Position numbers and translations under genes: made by a program. Shown here piece after piece: positions 8,787 to 19,157 of a stretch of 64,000 nt of DNA. Where the stretch lies: the NCBI RefSeq assembly GCF_028368975.1, contig NZ_JAQNDM010000002.1:2118007-2182006 (forward strand), read 5' to 3'. Every line of letters starts with the position of its first letter. The stretch's first letter is position 1. This DNA is from Stigmatella ashevillena. GTDB taxonomy: Bacteria > Myxococcota > Myxococcia > Myxococcales > Myxococcaceae. The notes under the pieces are model-generated. The model was given only the letters and a program-made list of their open reading frames with translations. It had not been told where the DNA came from and did no database searches.

Positions 8787-9767
8787 ATGGAAACGATCCA
8801 GGTTCCAGTCGGGGGATGGATAGCGTTCGGGGCACTCGTCCTGGGGCTGCTCATCGTCGACTTACTGGCCCACCGCAACCACCACGCCAGTTCCAAGCGC
8901 AGCGCCATCGCCTGGAGTGTGGGGTGGATCCTGTTCGGACTCGGCTTCGGGGTGTTTGTCTGGAGGATGTACGGTGCCCAGCCCGCGCATGAGTACCTGG
9001 GCGCCTGGCTCATCGAGAAGAGCCTGAGCCTGGACAACCTGTTCGTCTTCCTCGTCATCTTCCGCACCCTGAGCATTCCCGAGGCCGAGCAACGGCGGGT
9101 GCTGTTCTGGGGCATCTTCGGGGCGCTGGTGTTCCGGGCCCTCTTCATCTTCGCGGGCGTGGAGGCGCTGGAGCGCTGGCACGCCGTGGTCTACGTCTTC
9201 GGCGCCATCCTGCTGTTCACCGCCTTCCGGGTTGCCCGGGAAGATCCTTTGAAGGAACGGGACAGCAAGATGGTGCACTGGCTTGCCCGGCGGCTTCCCG
9301 TGAGCTCCAAGCTCGAGGGCACCCACTTCCTCGTCCGGCACGGAGGACGGCTCCTGGCAACACCCCTGCTCGTGGCGTTGATCACCATCGAGTTCACCGA
9401 CGTGGCCTTCGCCCTGGACTCCGTGCCCGCCGCGCTCTCGGTGAGCCAGGATCCCTTCATCGTCTATACCTCGAACGTCTTCGCCATCCTCGGCCTGCGC
9501 GCCCTGTACATCGCCCTGGCGCACGTCATTACCCAGTTGCGCTACCTGCACTACGGCTTGGCCGCGGTGCTGGCCTTCGCGGGCCTGAAGATGATCGTCC
9601 CGAGCACCTGGGTTCATGTATCCCCCCTTCTGTCGGTGGGCGTCATCGTCGTGTGCATCGGCGCTTCGGTCGTGGCCAGCCTCGTGTGGCGGCACCGGCA
9701 CCCCCCGCAGAAACCCAGCCCTCCCCCCGAGGCGGATGCGCCGGGCGTTTCAGCTCGCGTACACTGA
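8787..9767 (+). CDS. TerC/Alx family integral membrane protein
   Basis: The 326-residue product starts at an ATG behind a GGGGAG ribosome site. It has about eight hydrophobic segments and the family signatures [12 protein letters not shown] (about residues 71-82) and [14 protein letters not shown] (about 203-216), whose acidic residues lie within the membrane. TerC/Alx proteins are linked to metal (especially manganese) export, tellurite resistance and alkaline response. The C-terminal tail after the last helix is Pro- and His-rich. The 109-base leader is too short and lacks the conserved boxes of the yybP-ykoY manganese riboswitch that controls many relatives. The gene stands alone. Confidence 0.88.
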   Translation: METIQVPVGGWIAFGALVLGLLIVDLLAHRNHHASSKRSAIAWSVGWILFGLGFGVFVWRMYGAQPAHEYLGAWLIEKSLSLDNLFVFLVIFRTLSIPEAEQRRVLFWGIFGALVFRALFIFAGVEALERWHAVVYVFGAILLFTAFRVAREDPLKERDSKMVHWLARRLPVSSKLEGTHFLVRHGGRLLATPLLVALITIEFTDVAFALDSVPAALSVSQDPFIVYTSNVFAILGLRALYIALAHVITQLRYLHYGLAAVLAFAGLKMIVPSTWVHVSPLLSVGVIVVCIGASVVASLVWRHRHPPQKPSPPPEADAPGVSARVH

Positions 9768-9832
9768 GACTTCTCCGCGGGGGCTGCTCCCACCTGGCAC
9801 TCCGCCAAGCGCGCGGAGGGTCCGGGGGTTCG

Positions 9833-10696
9833 ATGAACTACGCAGAGCCGACAACCGTGGAGGAAGGGGTCGCGCTCCTGGCCTCCACGCAGAACGCCCG
9901 GTGTCTCGCAGGGGGCGCCACCCTGGTGGCGATGATGAATGCACGCCTCCTCGCGCCGGCGCTGTTGATCAGCCTGCACCGGATGGAGGAGCTGTCCACC
10001 CTCACGGAGACCCCAGAAGGCCTCTGGCTGGGTGCCATGCTCACCCACCGGACCCTGGCCGCCGAGCCTCGCCTGAGCGGGGCCCTGGAGGTCATCCGCA
10101 GCGCCGCGAGCCAGCTCGCGCACCCGGCCATCCGCAACATGGGGACGATTGGGGGCTCGCTGTGTCTGGCGGATCCCAGCACGGAGCTGCCCGTCGCGCT
10201 GGTCGCCGCCTCTGCCCAGGCCGAGATCGCAGGCCCCGAGGGACGGCGCGTCATTCCCGTCGAGTCCCTCCTCGTGGATCGCTTCCAGACGTCCCTGCGC
10301 CAGGGCGAGCTCGTCACCCGGATCTGGGTTCCCAGAGGCATCCCGGGGGCGGTCGGCCACCACCTCCGGTTCAGCCGAGTGGCCAGCGATTACCCCACGG
10401 TGTCCATCTCCCTGGTGCTCGCCCTGGAGGGCAGAACGTGCCGTCAGGCCCGCGTGGCCGTGGGCTCCTGCGGCCCCATGCCGCTCCATGTGGAAGCAGC
10501 GGACCAGCGCCTCGTGGGCACCGCCCTCGAAACCCACGTGCTGACCGAAGCGGGGCACCTCCTCGCGCGTGCCGCCACACCTCGTGACGATGTGCGCGGC
10601 ACGGCCGAGTACCGCCGCCTGCTCATCCCCCGCCTGCTCGGCCGCGCCGTCGCCCAAGCCCAGGAGCGCCTCGCCCAGGAGCACCCCCATGTCTGA
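9833..10696 (+). CDS. Molybdenum hydroxylase, FAD-binding medium subunit (CoxM/XdhB type)
   Basis: The start at ATG 9833 follows GGGGG; the longer frame reads back into terC. The 287-residue subunit has the FAD-binding motifs of the CO dehydrogenase/xanthine dehydrogenase medium chain: [12 protein letters not shown] (about residues 23-34) and the TIGG loop in [14 protein letters not shown] (about 103-116), followed by the CO_deh_flav_C region. It passes electrons from the iron-sulphur subunit to its acceptor. It is the first gene of a medium-small-large operon whose three reading frames overlap by 8 bases at each junction. Confidence 0.85.
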   Translation: MNYAEPTTVEEGVALLASTQNARCLAGGATLVAMMNARLLAPALLISLHRMEELSTLTETPEGLWLGAMLTHRTLAAEPRLSGALEVIRSAASQLAHPAIRNMGTIGGSLCLADPSTELPVALVAASAQAEIAGPEGRRVIPVESLLVDRFQTSLRQGELVTRIWVPRGIPGAVGHHLRFSRVASDYPTVSISLVLALEGRTCRQARVAVGSCGPMPLHVEAADQRLVGTALETHVLTEAGHLLARAATPRDDVRGTAEYRRLLIPRLLGRAVAQAQERLAQEHPHV

Positions 10697-11183
10697 CAGG
10701 ATTTCCTTCTCGCTTCAGGTCAACGGCGAGACGCACGCACTGACGGCGGCCCCCGAACGAACCCTGCTGGAGGTGCTGCGCGAGGATCTCCACGCGACCG
10801 GAACCCGGCGCGGCTGCGATCAGGGCAGCTGCGGGGCCTGCATGGTGCTCGTGGACGGCGAGCCCAGGCTCTCGTGCCTGTCCCTGGCCGTGACCCTGCG
10901 CGGACGGGCCATCACCACCATTGAAGGGGTGGAGACAGGGGGAGCGCTCCACCCCGTGCAGCGCGCCCTCATCCAGCACGGCGCGGTGCAATGTGGATTC
11001 TGCATGTCCGGCATCGTCGTGACCGCCAAGGCCCTGCTCGACCACCACCCGAACCCCACGCCCGAGGAGATCCGCCAGGCGCTCGGCAGCAACGTCTGCC
11101 GGTGTTCGGGGTACTCCAAGGTGATCGAGGCCATTGCCTCGCTGAGCGCTTCCCCCGCCTCCCAGGGGCACACCCATGAGTGA
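10689..11183 (+). CDS. Molybdenum hydroxylase, [2Fe-2S] small subunit (CoxS type)
   Basis: The 164-residue subunit shows the two expected clusters. The plant-ferredoxin-type site is [11 protein letters not shown] with a further cysteine in RLSC (residues about 38-60). The helical domain has CGFC and CRCSGY (residues about 100-140). It carries electrons from the molybdenum site to FAD. Its start lies inside the end of the medium-subunit gene, and its own end overlaps the large-subunit start. Confidence 0.9.
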   Translation: MSDRISFSLQVNGETHALTAAPERTLLEVLREDLHATGTRRGCDQGSCGACMVLVDGEPRLSCLSLAVTLRGRAITTIEGVETGGALHPVQRALIQHGAVQCGFCMSGIVVTAKALLDHHPNPTPEEIRQALGSNVCRCSGYSKVIEAIASLSASPASQGHTHE

Positions 11184-13551
11184 CCCGAAGCCCCAGGACC
11201 CCGCCCCTGCCCCCGTGGGAGACCTCCTGGGAAAACCCATCCCCCGGTTGGAGGCTCAAGAGAAGGTCACGGGACGCGCCGTCTATACCGACGACATGAC
11301 CCTGCCCGGCATGCTCCACGGCGCCATGCTGGGCAGTCCCCATCCCCATGCGCGAATCCTGTCCTATGACACCTCGCGCGCCCGGGCGATGCCCGGGGTC
11401 AGGGCCGTGCTGACCGCGGAGGAGCTGCCTGACCACAACGTCGGCTCCGTCATCAAGGACCAGCCCCTGCTCGCCCGGGGAAAGGTCCGTTACGCGGGCG
11501 AGCCCGTGGCCGCCGTGGCCGCCGTGGACCTTCAGACCGCTCGCCGGGCCCTGGAGGCCATCGATGTCCGGTACGAACTTCTTGCACCGGTCCTCGATCC
11601 TGAAGAAGCGCTGCGGGCAGGTGCCCCCGTCATCCACGAGCAGCGCGATGCCTATTTCAGCCTCCAGGAGGACTCCCCGGCGAGGGCCTCCCACCCCAAT
11701 GCCGCCTCGTACATCCGGCTGACGGAGGGCTCTCCCGCGGAGGTGTGGAAGCGCTGTGACGTGGTGGTCGAAGACGTGTACGAGACCCCCGCCCAGCAGC
11801 ATGTCTACCTGGAGCCGTGCTCGACCCTGGCGGCCGTGGATCGCGACAGTGGGAAGATCACCCTCTACACCTCGACCCAGTCCGTGTTCCGGGCACAGGC
11901 GATCACCGCCGAAGCCCTGGGCCTGCCGATGTCGAAAATCCGGGTCATCGCGCCGCGGATTGGCGGTGGGTTCGGCGGCAAGACCGAGATGACCAACCAG
12001 CCCATCACCGCGGCGCTGGCCCGGGCCGCGGGAGCACCGGTCAAGATGACGCTGTCGCGCACGGACGACATGCTCATGATGAAGTCTCGCCACGCCAGCC
12101 GCATCCACATGCGCACAGGGGCCACCCGGGACGGGCAGCTCCTCGCCCGTCAGGTCCGGCTCGTCTTCGACACTGGCGCCTACGCCGACGATGGGCCGTT
12201 CGTCGCGTCCCTGGGCTCCTACTTCGCTCGCGGGCCGTACCGAATTCCGCACGTCGATGTCGAATGCTGGGCGGTGTACACCAACCGCCTCCGGGCGGGG
12301 GCCTTCCGCGGGTTCGGCAATCCGCAGATCCACTTTGCCAGCGAGGTACAGATCGATCAGCTCGCGGAGAAGCTGGGGCTGGATCCCTTCGAGTTCCGGC
12401 TCCGCAACGCCTTGGAGACGGGGGAGCGGTGGTTGGGCGGCGCTCCGGTCGAGAGCGGCACGCTCGGGGCATGTCTGGAGCGGGCCCGCGAGGCCTCGAA
12501 CTGGACCCAACGCCGCGAACAGCCATCCACTGCTCCTGGCAAGCGGCGCGGCCTCGGGGTCGCAGCGGTGGCGCATACCACGGGGCTGCTAGGCTCGAGC
12601 GCCACGGTCCGGCTCAACGAGGATGGCACCCTCACGGTGAACACGGGGGCGGTGGACATCGGCCAGGGCTCGGACACAGCCCTCACCCAGTGCGCAGCCG
12701 CGGTCCTGGGCCTCCCCGTGGAGCACATCAACTACAGCGGCCCCGACACGGATGTCTCCCCGTACGACTGGTGCACGGGAGGCACCCGCACCACCTTCAC
12801 CGTGGGCCGGGTGGTGGTGCAGGCCTGCGAGCAACTCCGGCAGCAGCTCTTCGAGCACGCCAGCGACATGCTCGGGCATCCCGCGCAGGCCTTGGAGCTG
12901 CGGCCCGGTGGCATCGTGGGCGTCCGCGGTCAACCCGGCGCCGAGGTTTCCTTCGGGGCCATCGCCGGGCGAGCCCTCTACTTCAAAGGAGGTCCCCTCG
13001 TGGCCACCTCCCGGTGGTTGCTTCCCCCTGTTCCCATCGGCACGGGAGGAACCTCCGCCCAGGGCCTGCCCTCCATGGGCAACGGCTTCTTCGTGTTCGC
13101 CGCCCAAGTGGCCGAGGTCGAGGTGGACGAGCTGACGGGACAGGTTGAACTGCTCCAGGCCTGGAGCGTCCATGACGTGGGCCGCGCCATCAACCCGGCG
13201 GCGGTGGAAGGACAGATCCAAGGAGGTTTCGTCCAGGGACTGGGGCTCGCCCTGACCGAGGAGCTGCTCTGGAAGGAGGGGCACCTCCTCAATCCGTCCA
13301 TGAGCAGCTACAAGGTCCCCGGCTCACGGGATGTCCCGGTCGCGATTCACCCCCTCCTGCTCGAGCATCCCGCCGGCGATGGGCCTTTTGGCGCCAAGGG
13401 GGTGGCCGAGGTGAGCCTCGTTGGGGTGGCACCGGCCATCTGCAACGCCATCCGGCATGCCACGGGGGCGAACGTCACCTGCCTCCCCGCCACGGGCGAG
13501 CGCGTGTTGCGCGCGCTGCTCGCCCGGGAGGAGGCCCGTTCGAAGGCGTAG
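11176..13551 (+). CDS. Molybdenum hydroxylase, molybdopterin-binding large subunit
   Basis: The 791-residue protein belongs to the xanthine dehydrogenase/aldehyde oxidase large-chain family. Molybdopterin-contact motifs are [10 protein letters not shown] (about residue 260) and AFRGFGNPQ (about 375); the probable catalytic glutamate lies in GAKGVAE (about 744). The AFRGFG form resembles xanthine dehydrogenase and hydroxybenzoyl-CoA reductase types. The AYRCSFR loop that marks true CO dehydrogenase is absent. The substrate cannot be read from sequence; a purine, aldehyde or aromatic heterocycle are options. No XdhC-type sulfur-insertion chaperone or cofactor genes lie next to it. The gene ends 15 bases from a convergent gene. 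Confidence 0.88.
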   Translation: MSDPKPQDPAPAPVGDLLGKPIPRLEAQEKVTGRAVYTDDMTLPGMLHGAMLGSPHPHARILSYDTSRARAMPGVRAVLTAEELPDHNVGSVIKDQPLLARGKVRYAGEPVAAVAAVDLQTARRALEAIDVRYELLAPVLDPEEALRAGAPVIHEQRDAYFSLQEDSPARASHPNAASYIRLTEGSPAEVWKRCDVVVEDVYETPAQQHVYLEPCSTLAAVDRDSGKITLYTSTQSVFRAQAITAEALGLPMSKIRVIAPRIGGGFGGKTEMTNQPITAALARAAGAPVKMTLSRTDDMLMMKSRHASRIHMRTGATRDGQLLARQVRLVFDTGAYADDGPFVASLGSYFARGPYRIPHVDVECWAVYTNRLRAGAFRGFGNPQIHFASEVQIDQLAEKLGLDPFEFRLRNALETGERWLGGAPVESGTLGACLERAREASNWTQRREQPSTAPGKRRGLGVAAVAHTTGLLGSSATVRLNEDGTLTVNTGAVDIGQGSDTALTQCAAAVLGLPVEHINYSGPDTDVSPYDWCTGGTRTTFTVGRVVVQACEQLRQQLFEHASDMLGHPAQALELRPGGIVGVRGQPGAEVSFGAIAGRALYFKGGPLVATSRWLLPPVPIGTGGTSAQGLPSMGNGFFVFAAQVAEVEVDELTGQVELLQAWSVHDVGRAINPAAVEGQIQGGFVQGLGLALTEELLWKEGHLLNPSMSSYKVPGSRDVPVAIHPLLLEHPAGDGPFGAKGVAEVSLVGVAPAICNAIRHATGANVTCLPATGERVLRALLAREEARSKA

Positions 13552-13566
13552 CGCGGAGCCGTGACG

Positions 13567-16140
13567 CTAAGGCATCACGGCCCGCAGCAGCGCATTCCCA
13601 GCGTCCGCCACATAGAGCGTTCCATCCTCCCCCACCGCGAGGCCCGCGGGCAGCACCAGGTCCGCTGCCCGGCCTTCCCCATCCCGCGCGCCGAAACGGC
13701 CCGAACCCGCCAGCGTCGTCACTTCGGAGGGCTTGCCCTCGGCCGTGAAGAGGATGCGCCGGATGCGGTAGTTGCCCGGATCCGCGACCGCCAACGAGCC
13801 GTCTTTCAGCACCGCGATCCCCAGGTAAGGCAGAAACTGGGAGGAGCCGGGCGCACCATCCGCGTAGCCCGGCGACGAGCCCGCGATGATGGAGACAACG
13901 CCATTGCGGATCTCCAGCACGCGCGCCATCCCCGTCTCGACGACGAAGAGCGTGCCATCCGCCCCCACTGCCACCGCCGAGGGACGGTACATCCACTTGT
14001 CCGCCCGCACCGTCGTCACCGGGTTTCCTGGAGCGGAGAGATCCACCCGGCGGATGACGCCATTGCCCAGGTCGGCCACCAGCAACGCGCCGCCCGGAGC
14101 GATGGCCAGCCCCGCAGGCTGATTGAAGCGTGCCGCCTTGGCCGTGCCATCCGCCTGGCCGGGCTCCATCACCGAGCCGGCGAACACCACCGCCGTTCCA
14201 TCTGGAGAGATGCGGCGAATGCAGTGGTTTTCGGAGTCCGCCACGTAGAGGTTGCCCGAGGCATCGGCCGCAATCCCCATCGGCCCGTTGAGACCGGTGA
14301 GCACCGTGCGGATGTCGCCCATGGCAGAGACCCGCTTGACCGAGTTGGCGAGCCCATCGGCCACCGCCCACCCTCCCCCAGGCATCACCGTCACGGCGAC
14401 TGGAGCTCCCAACTGTCCCATCCCATCCGGACCATCGATGCTCCCGCGCATCCCCGCCTGGCCGGCCACGGTGCGGACCCGGCTCGCATAAGGCCCCCGG
14501 GACTGAGGGGTCTGGAGCGGGTGGAACTGCACCAGGTCCGATGGCACGGGACGCCCCAGCGCCCGGTAGAGCACGTTGGCCACGATGCGAGCACCCCGCG
14601 GATCCGCGGCCTGCGTCCCCGCAAGCACCTGCACGAAGTCGATGCCCCCCGAGGAGAAGATCCACGCAGCCCCTTGCTGCCTCACCACCATCTGGCTGAA
14701 CCCAAAGGCGCCCTGGAGCGACAGGGAGGGCGAGTCGGCGAGAACCTCCACGCCCAAGGGCGTCTGACCATTCTGGACAATCGCGTCCTGCTCGTAGCCG
14801 TTGGCCATCCAGAGGGTGTCTCCCTTCTGAAGACCCGTCCCTTCCAGCGCCCAGTGCCCCGGGGACGTGATGACCATGGGGAAGGCGAACTGGTGCCAGC
14901 GGCTGTTGAACATCACGCCGAACAACGCGTTCTCCGGCCGGGACAGGGGCGCGTCGCGGAACTTCACGGTGCGCAGCGGACTCCGGGCCCCCACCGGCTC
15001 TCGCGAGTCCCCCTTGTAGCAAGTGATGAGGCGCCGCGGCCGGCCGTCCTTCGAGGGCTCCAGGCGCACGTGCCAGTAGGCCTGATTGGCTCCGAGGTTG
15101 ATGAGCGAGCGGCCCTCCGCCACGGCCTGATCCGCGCGGTCCCGGAGGGTGCTCGTCCAGTACTCGTCGTGCCCAGACATCACCAGGACCTTCGCCTCGC
15201 GCAGGGAGTCGCCGCTCGCATCGAGATCCTCGTGGGTGACGTAGCTCACATCCAACGCCTGGGACTCCAGCCACTGGATGAGGCTCAGCTCGTCGGTCAT
15301 CAAGTGCCCGGTCCCCTGCCCCCGGGAGTAGGGCCGATCGTAGGAGACCTGGAAAGCACGGCTGACGCCGTACTTCTTCTTCATCACGCCGAGCTTGTCG
15401 TCATAGAGGCTCGTTCCCCCCCACGTGTTGTACGCCGACCACGTGGCCGTGGGGATCAACGCCACCACCTCGGAGCGTGGGTTCTCGTCCCTCACGAAGA
15501 ACGGCACGTAGCGCTGGTAGTTATCGTCCCGGACCAGCTTCACCACGTAGGCGCCCCGCACCCAGTCCGCCTTCGTTTCGATCTCCATCGTGGCAGACCA
15601 CGGGCAGTTCACGGAGCCGGTGACGTCATCCACGGGGCAGGCGGGCTGGCGGGTAGCCCGGAGAGCGCCCCCCCGGGCGACTTCCCGCGCTCCCAGGCCG
15701 CCGTAGTAACCGAGCCGGTAGACGAACCATCGAAACGAGTGCGGTTCGGACACGTTGACCGCCACTGGCACACGCTGCCCGGGCGTGACCGTCGTCACGA
15801 GCGGATAGCCCTCGATTTCTCCGTTATTGGCGTTTCGCGTGATGCGCCAATCGCGGGCTCCTGGCCGCTGGTTCTCCAGGCGAACGGCCTCTGCATCGTG
15901 CGCGGCAGCAGGAGGCTGCCCAGGGGTCCCCACTTCCCCCTCCCCTTGAGAGGGGAGACCCGGGCCGGACCCCTCTCCGGGATGGCCTGAGGGAGGAGCG
16001 CCTTCCAGGGGCGGTGTGTCACTGCCGCCCTCTGGCACGGCGGGGGACGGCTGGAGTCCGCTCTCCTGGCAACCCGCCAGCCCCAGGATGAGGCTCAGCA
16101 TGGCCCCCATCGTCCATCCCCACCGTTTCGCCTGACCCAT
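13567..16140 (-). CDS. Lipoprotein with N,N-dimethylformamidase-like domain and NHL repeats
   Basis: The start at ATG 16140 lies behind a GGGGGGAG site and opens a lipoprotein signal (LILGLAGC, cysteine about residue 24); the frame back to 16455 is unsupported. The 857-residue protein has a Pro/Gly-rich linker to about residue 75, then a domain like the C-terminal part of the N,N-dimethylformamidase large subunit (to about 545; motifs RPYSRGQGTGHLMTDEL and VLMSGHDEYWT). Five to six NHL-type beta-propeller repeats run from about 550 to the end (for example GIAADASGNLYVADSENHCI). The first domain is often found in secreted proteins of unknown activity, so amidase function is not established. 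It is probably exposed at the cell surface. Confidence 0.75.
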   Translation of the reverse strand: MGQAKRWGWTMGAMLSLILGLAGCQESGLQPSPAVPEGGSDTPPLEGAPPSGHPGEGSGPGLPSQGEGEVGTPGQPPAAAHDAEAVRLENQRPGARDWRITRNANNGEIEGYPLVTTVTPGQRVPVAVNVSEPHSFRWFVYRLGYYGGLGAREVARGGALRATRQPACPVDDVTGSVNCPWSATMEIETKADWVRGAYVVKLVRDDNYQRYVPFFVRDENPRSEVVALIPTATWSAYNTWGGTSLYDDKLGVMKKKYGVSRAFQVSYDRPYSRGQGTGHLMTDELSLIQWLESQALDVSYVTHEDLDASGDSLREAKVLVMSGHDEYWTSTLRDRADQAVAEGRSLINLGANQAYWHVRLEPSKDGRPRRLITCYKGDSREPVGARSPLRTVKFRDAPLSRPENALFGVMFNSRWHQFAFPMVITSPGHWALEGTGLQKGDTLWMANGYEQDAIVQNGQTPLGVEVLADSPSLSLQGAFGFSQMVVRQQGAAWIFSSGGIDFVQVLAGTQAADPRGARIVANVLYRALGRPVPSDLVQFHPLQTPQSRGPYASRVRTVAGQAGMRGSIDGPDGMGQLGAPVAVTVMPGGGWAVADGLANSVKRVSAMGDIRTVLTGLNGPMGIAADASGNLYVADSENHCIRRISPDGTAVVFAGSVMEPGQADGTAKAARFNQPAGLAIAPGGALLVADLGNGVIRRVDLSAPGNPVTTVRADKWMYRPSAVAVGADGTLFVVETGMARVLEIRNGVVSIIAGSSPGYADGAPGSSQFLPYLGIAVLKDGSLAVADPGNYRIRRILFTAEGKPSEVTTLAGSGRFGARDGEGRAADLVLPAGLAVGEDGTLYVADAGNALLRAVMP

Positions 16141-16271
16141 GCGTGTCTCCCCCCGCTCATTGGAGCATCGACGGTAAGCACGTCGTCCAGAATGAGAAGC
16201 GAAGGACCCTCTGGGGGAAGCGGCGTCAACACTCCTAGGCCTTCGGGGACCAACCGGACAGCCGCACGGGT

Positions 16272-17471
16272 TCACACCCCGAGGAACTCGCGGTGCAACC
16301 GGGCAGTGAGGCGCTTCAGGGAAGACTTGTCCACCAGCAAGGAGAGCTGCAGCGGTGAGGTGTGGACGGCGTGGACATGCGCCCCCGTCTCCTCGGCGGC
16401 GACCAGGGCCCTGCGCAGGTGCATCCAATCCGCGTTGATGCCTGCGCCCACGCACGTCACCGTGCCCAGGTGCTCCTGGAGCGCCACGGTGTCCCCGAAG
16501 CGCACGGCCAGGTCCTTTCGCACCACCTCCAAGCCGTGCACGTCCTGGAGTGGCACCGCGATGTAGGTGCGTGCCTCCCGTCCCCGCAGGCCATCAAAGC
16601 TCAGCGCCCTGCCCCGGACTCCTCGCGCATCCAGGAACTCTAGCAACTCGGGCAGTTTGACCCGTTCGGAGGCCGCCGCGAGCACCGCCATCTCCTGTTC
16701 CGCCGTCACCCCTTTGACGCGGATGTCAGGCGCTGAAGCCAGCTCTTGAATCGCGGTTCCCTCTCCCGGTCCATGCGCGGTGCGGGCCAGAATGACGATG
16801 CCCTTGGCCTTGGCGAATTCCACCGCTTGGGCGTTGAGCACCTTGGCCCCCGCGCTCGCCAGCTCCTGCATCTCGTCGTAGGAGAGCGATTCGAGCTTGA
16901 GCGCATCCGGCACCACCCGGGGGTCCGCCGAGAAGATGCCGTCCACGTCGGAGTAGATTTCACACGCTTCGGCCTCCAGGGCCGCGGCCAACGCCACCGC
17001 CGTGGTGTCCGAGCCGCCACGCCCCAAGGTCGTCACCTCTTTCTTGAAGGAGACGCCCTGATAACCGGCGACGATGACCACCTTGCCCCGCTCCAGCTCA
17101 TCGAGGATGCGGTAGGGACGCACCTCGACGATGCGCGCCTGCGCGTGCGCGTCATTGGTGATGATGCCGCTCTGGCTGCCTGTGAAGCTGATGGCGGGAA
17201 CGCCCAGCTCTTGCAGCGCCATGGACAGCAGCGCCATGGAGATGCGTTCACCGCAGGTGAGCAGCATGTCCAGCTCGCGCCGGGGGGGATCCTGGGAAAC
17301 CTGCTTGGCCAGCGTCAGCAGTTCGTCCGTGGTGTCTCCCATGGCCGAGACCACCACCACCATCTGATAGCCCGCGTCGCGCTTCGCCTTCACCCGCTGG
17401 GCCACCTTGCGCAGCTTCTCCACACCGGCAACCGAGGAACCGCCGTACTTCTGGACCACGATGGGCTTCAA
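16272..17471 (-). CDS. lysC: Aspartate kinase (monofunctional, two ACT domains)
   Basis: The start chosen is TTG at 17471, preceded at good distance by GGAGG and giving the canonical N terminus (M)[13 protein letters not shown]. The ATG-like starts further upstream add an unrelated 30 residues. The 399-residue protein has the amino-acid kinase fold (KYGGSS near residue 8, [13 protein letters not shown] about 150-162) and a C-terminal pair of ACT domains (about 265-399), the site of feedback inhibition by lysine or threonine. It phosphorylates aspartate as the first step to lysine, threonine, methionine and diaminopimelate. It is divergent from the ABC operon at 17591. Confidence 0.92.
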   Translation of the reverse strand: MKPIVVQKYGGSSVAGVEKLRKVAQRVKAKRDAGYQMVVVVSAMGDTTDELLTLAKQVSQDPPRRELDMLLTCGERISMALLSMALQELGVPAISFTGSQSGIITNDAHAQARIVEVRPYRILDELERGKVVIVAGYQGVSFKKEVTTLGRGGSDTTAVALAAALEAEACEIYSDVDGIFSADPRVVPDALKLESLSYDEMQELASAGAKVLNAQAVEFAKAKGIVILARTAHGPGEGTAIQELASAPDIRVKGVTAEQEMAVLAAASERVKLPELLEFLDARGVRGRALSFDGLRGREARTYIAVPLQDVHGLEVVRKDLAVRFGDTVALQEHLGTVTCVGAGINADWMHLRRALVAAEETGAHVHAVHTSPLQLSLLVDKSSLKRLTARLHREFLGV

Positions 17472-17590
17472 CGCTCTTGACCTCCGCTGGGTGTGGCCGC
17501 ACAGCCACGCCTGGGTGCATTCATGCACGAAGATGGCCAACCCGCCGTTCCCTTGACACACCGGGAAAGCCCTTCCATGAGGGCTTCTCC

Positions 17591-18319
17591 ATGCCGATGA
17601 TCGAGGTCCAGAACCTCACCAAGCGCTACCGGGATCGAATCGCCATCGACCAGCTCACCTTCAGCGTCAACGAAGGGGAGATTCTGGGCTTCCTGGGCCC
17701 CAACGGGGCAGGCAAGTCGACGACGATGAAGATCCTCACCGGATTTCTTCCCCCTTCGGAGGGCACCGCCCGGGTGGCGGGGTTCGACGTCTTCACACAC
17801 CCGCTGGAGGTGAAACGGCGCATCGGCTACCTGCCGGAGACCCCACCGCTCTACCCAGAGATGACGGTGCACGGGTATTTGAAGTTCGTGGCCTCCCTCA
17901 AGCAGTTGCCCGGGCGCGGGGTGAAGGCCGAGATCGACCGGGTGGCGGGGCTGACCGGGCTGACGGACGTGATGGGCCGCATCATCCAGAACCTCTCCAA
18001 GGGCTACAAGCAGCGCGTCGGAATCGCCCAGGCGCTGCTGGGCTCGCCCCCCGTGCTCATCCTGGACGAGCCCACCGAAGGCCTCGATCCCGTCCAGCGC
18101 TCCGAGCTGCGGGCACTCATCCGCGGGCTGGCCGGCAAGCACACCCTCATCCTCTCCACGCACATCCTTCCAGAAGTGACGATGACGTGTGAGAAGGTGC
18201 TCATCATCCACCAAGGGAAGATCGCCGCCTACGACGCGATCCAGAAGCTGGCCTCGGTGCACGGCCAGCCGGAGAGCGCCTCGTTGGAAGAGATCTTCAT
18301 CAAGCTGACCGCCGCCTGA
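17591..18319 (+). CDS. ABC transporter ATP-binding protein (GldA type)
   Basis: The 242-residue ATPase has Walker [10 protein letters not shown] (about residues 36-44), Walker [13 protein letters not shown] (about 156-167) and a conserved His in STHILPE. The ABC signature is LSKGYKQRV rather than LSGGQ, common in the GldA/DrrA-like branch. It powers the membrane protein encoded next. It is the first gene of a four-gene operon (permease 31 bases downstream, then the GldG-like and DUF4340 proteins). In Bacteroidota the GldA-F-G set supports gliding; in Proteobacteria similar sets are of unknown function. Confidence 0.88.
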   Translation: MPMIEVQNLTKRYRDRIAIDQLTFSVNEGEILGFLGPNGAGKSTTMKILTGFLPPSEGTARVAGFDVFTHPLEVKRRIGYLPETPPLYPEMTVHGYLKFVASLKQLPGRGVKAEIDRVAGLTGLTDVMGRIIQNLSKGYKQRVGIAQALLGSPPVLILDEPTEGLDPVQRSELRALIRGLAGKHTLILSTHILPEVTMTCEKVLIIHQGKIAAYDAIQKLASVHGQPESASLEEIFIKLTAA

Positions 18320-18350
18320 GAGGCGCCGCGCAACTGTCGAGAGGACCCGC

Positions 18351-19154
18351 ATGCGTACCGCCTTGGCCATCGCCCGCAAGGAGCTGTCCATCTACTTCAC
18401 CACCCCGTGGGCCTATGCGGTCTTCACGGCGATGGTGGCCATCTCCTCGATGTTCTTCGTCGGCCTGCTCCAGGCCTTCCAAGGCGTGCACGAGCAGGCC
18501 CGTCAGGTGGGCTGGTCCAGGCTCCCTCCGGATGCCGTCGTCTACCGCAACCTCACGGAGGGCGTGGTGGTCCAGCTCTGGGGCACGGTGATGATCATCA
18601 CCCTCTTCGTGGCGCCCTTCCTCTCCATGAGGCTGTTCGCCGAGGAGAAGCGCAACAAGACCTTCGAGCTGCTGATGACCACGCCGGTGCGGCCCATCGA
18701 GCTGGTCCTGGGCAAGTACCTGGGGGGACTGGGCATCATCTCCGCCACCCTGGGGCTGACCCTCGTCTTCCCCCTGCTCCTCTCGGCTTTCGGCTCGAGC
18801 ACCTCGGGCGCCGTGCTGGAGTGGCCCACGGTGCTGCTGGGCTACGGCGGGCTGCTTCTGTGGGGAGCCACCTGCATGGCGGTGGGGATGTTCATCTCCT
18901 CGTTGACCGAGAGCCAGATGGTGGCCGCGCTGCTCACCTTCGTGGTGCTGCTGCCGTGGATGATGCTGCACGGCCTGGTGCAGAGCGTGGAGGAGCCCCT
19001 GCGCTCCTTCATCAGCTACCTCTCCTTCGACACGCAGCTCCAGAACCTGCTGAGGGGCGTGCTGGACGTGAAGTCCCTGGTGTTCTTCCTCTCCGTCATC
19101 CTCTTCTCGCTGCTGCTCACCCACCGCACGGTGGAGGCGCAGCGCTGGGCTTGA
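18351..19154 (+). CDS. ABC transporter permease (GldF type)
   Basis: The 267-residue membrane protein has about six hydrophobic helices. The N-terminal cytoplasmic motif (IARKELSIYFTTPWAY) is typical of ABC-2 permeases, which often have an early amphipathic helix before the first membrane span. It follows a GAGAGG ribosome site and is separated from the next gene by three bases, so it is clearly part of the operon. It would form the channel with the ATPase at 17591. Confidence 0.86.
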   Translation: MRTALAIARKELSIYFTTPWAYAVFTAMVAISSMFFVGLLQAFQGVHEQARQVGWSRLPPDAVVYRNLTEGVVVQLWGTVMIITLFVAPFLSMRLFAEEKRNKTFELLMTTPVRPIELVLGKYLGGLGIISATLGLTLVFPLLLSAFGSSTSGAVLEWPTVLLGYGGLLLWGATCMAVGMFISSLTESQMVAALLTFVVLLPWMMLHGLVQSVEEPLRSFISYLSFDTQLQNLLRGVLDVKSLVFFLSVILFSLLLTHRTVEAQRWA

Positions 19155-19157
19155 GCC

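Noticed and set aside
11176-13551. Carbon monoxide dehydrogenase (CoxL)
   Set aside because: The form I CoxL active-site loop AYRCSFR is absent; AFRGFG is present instead.
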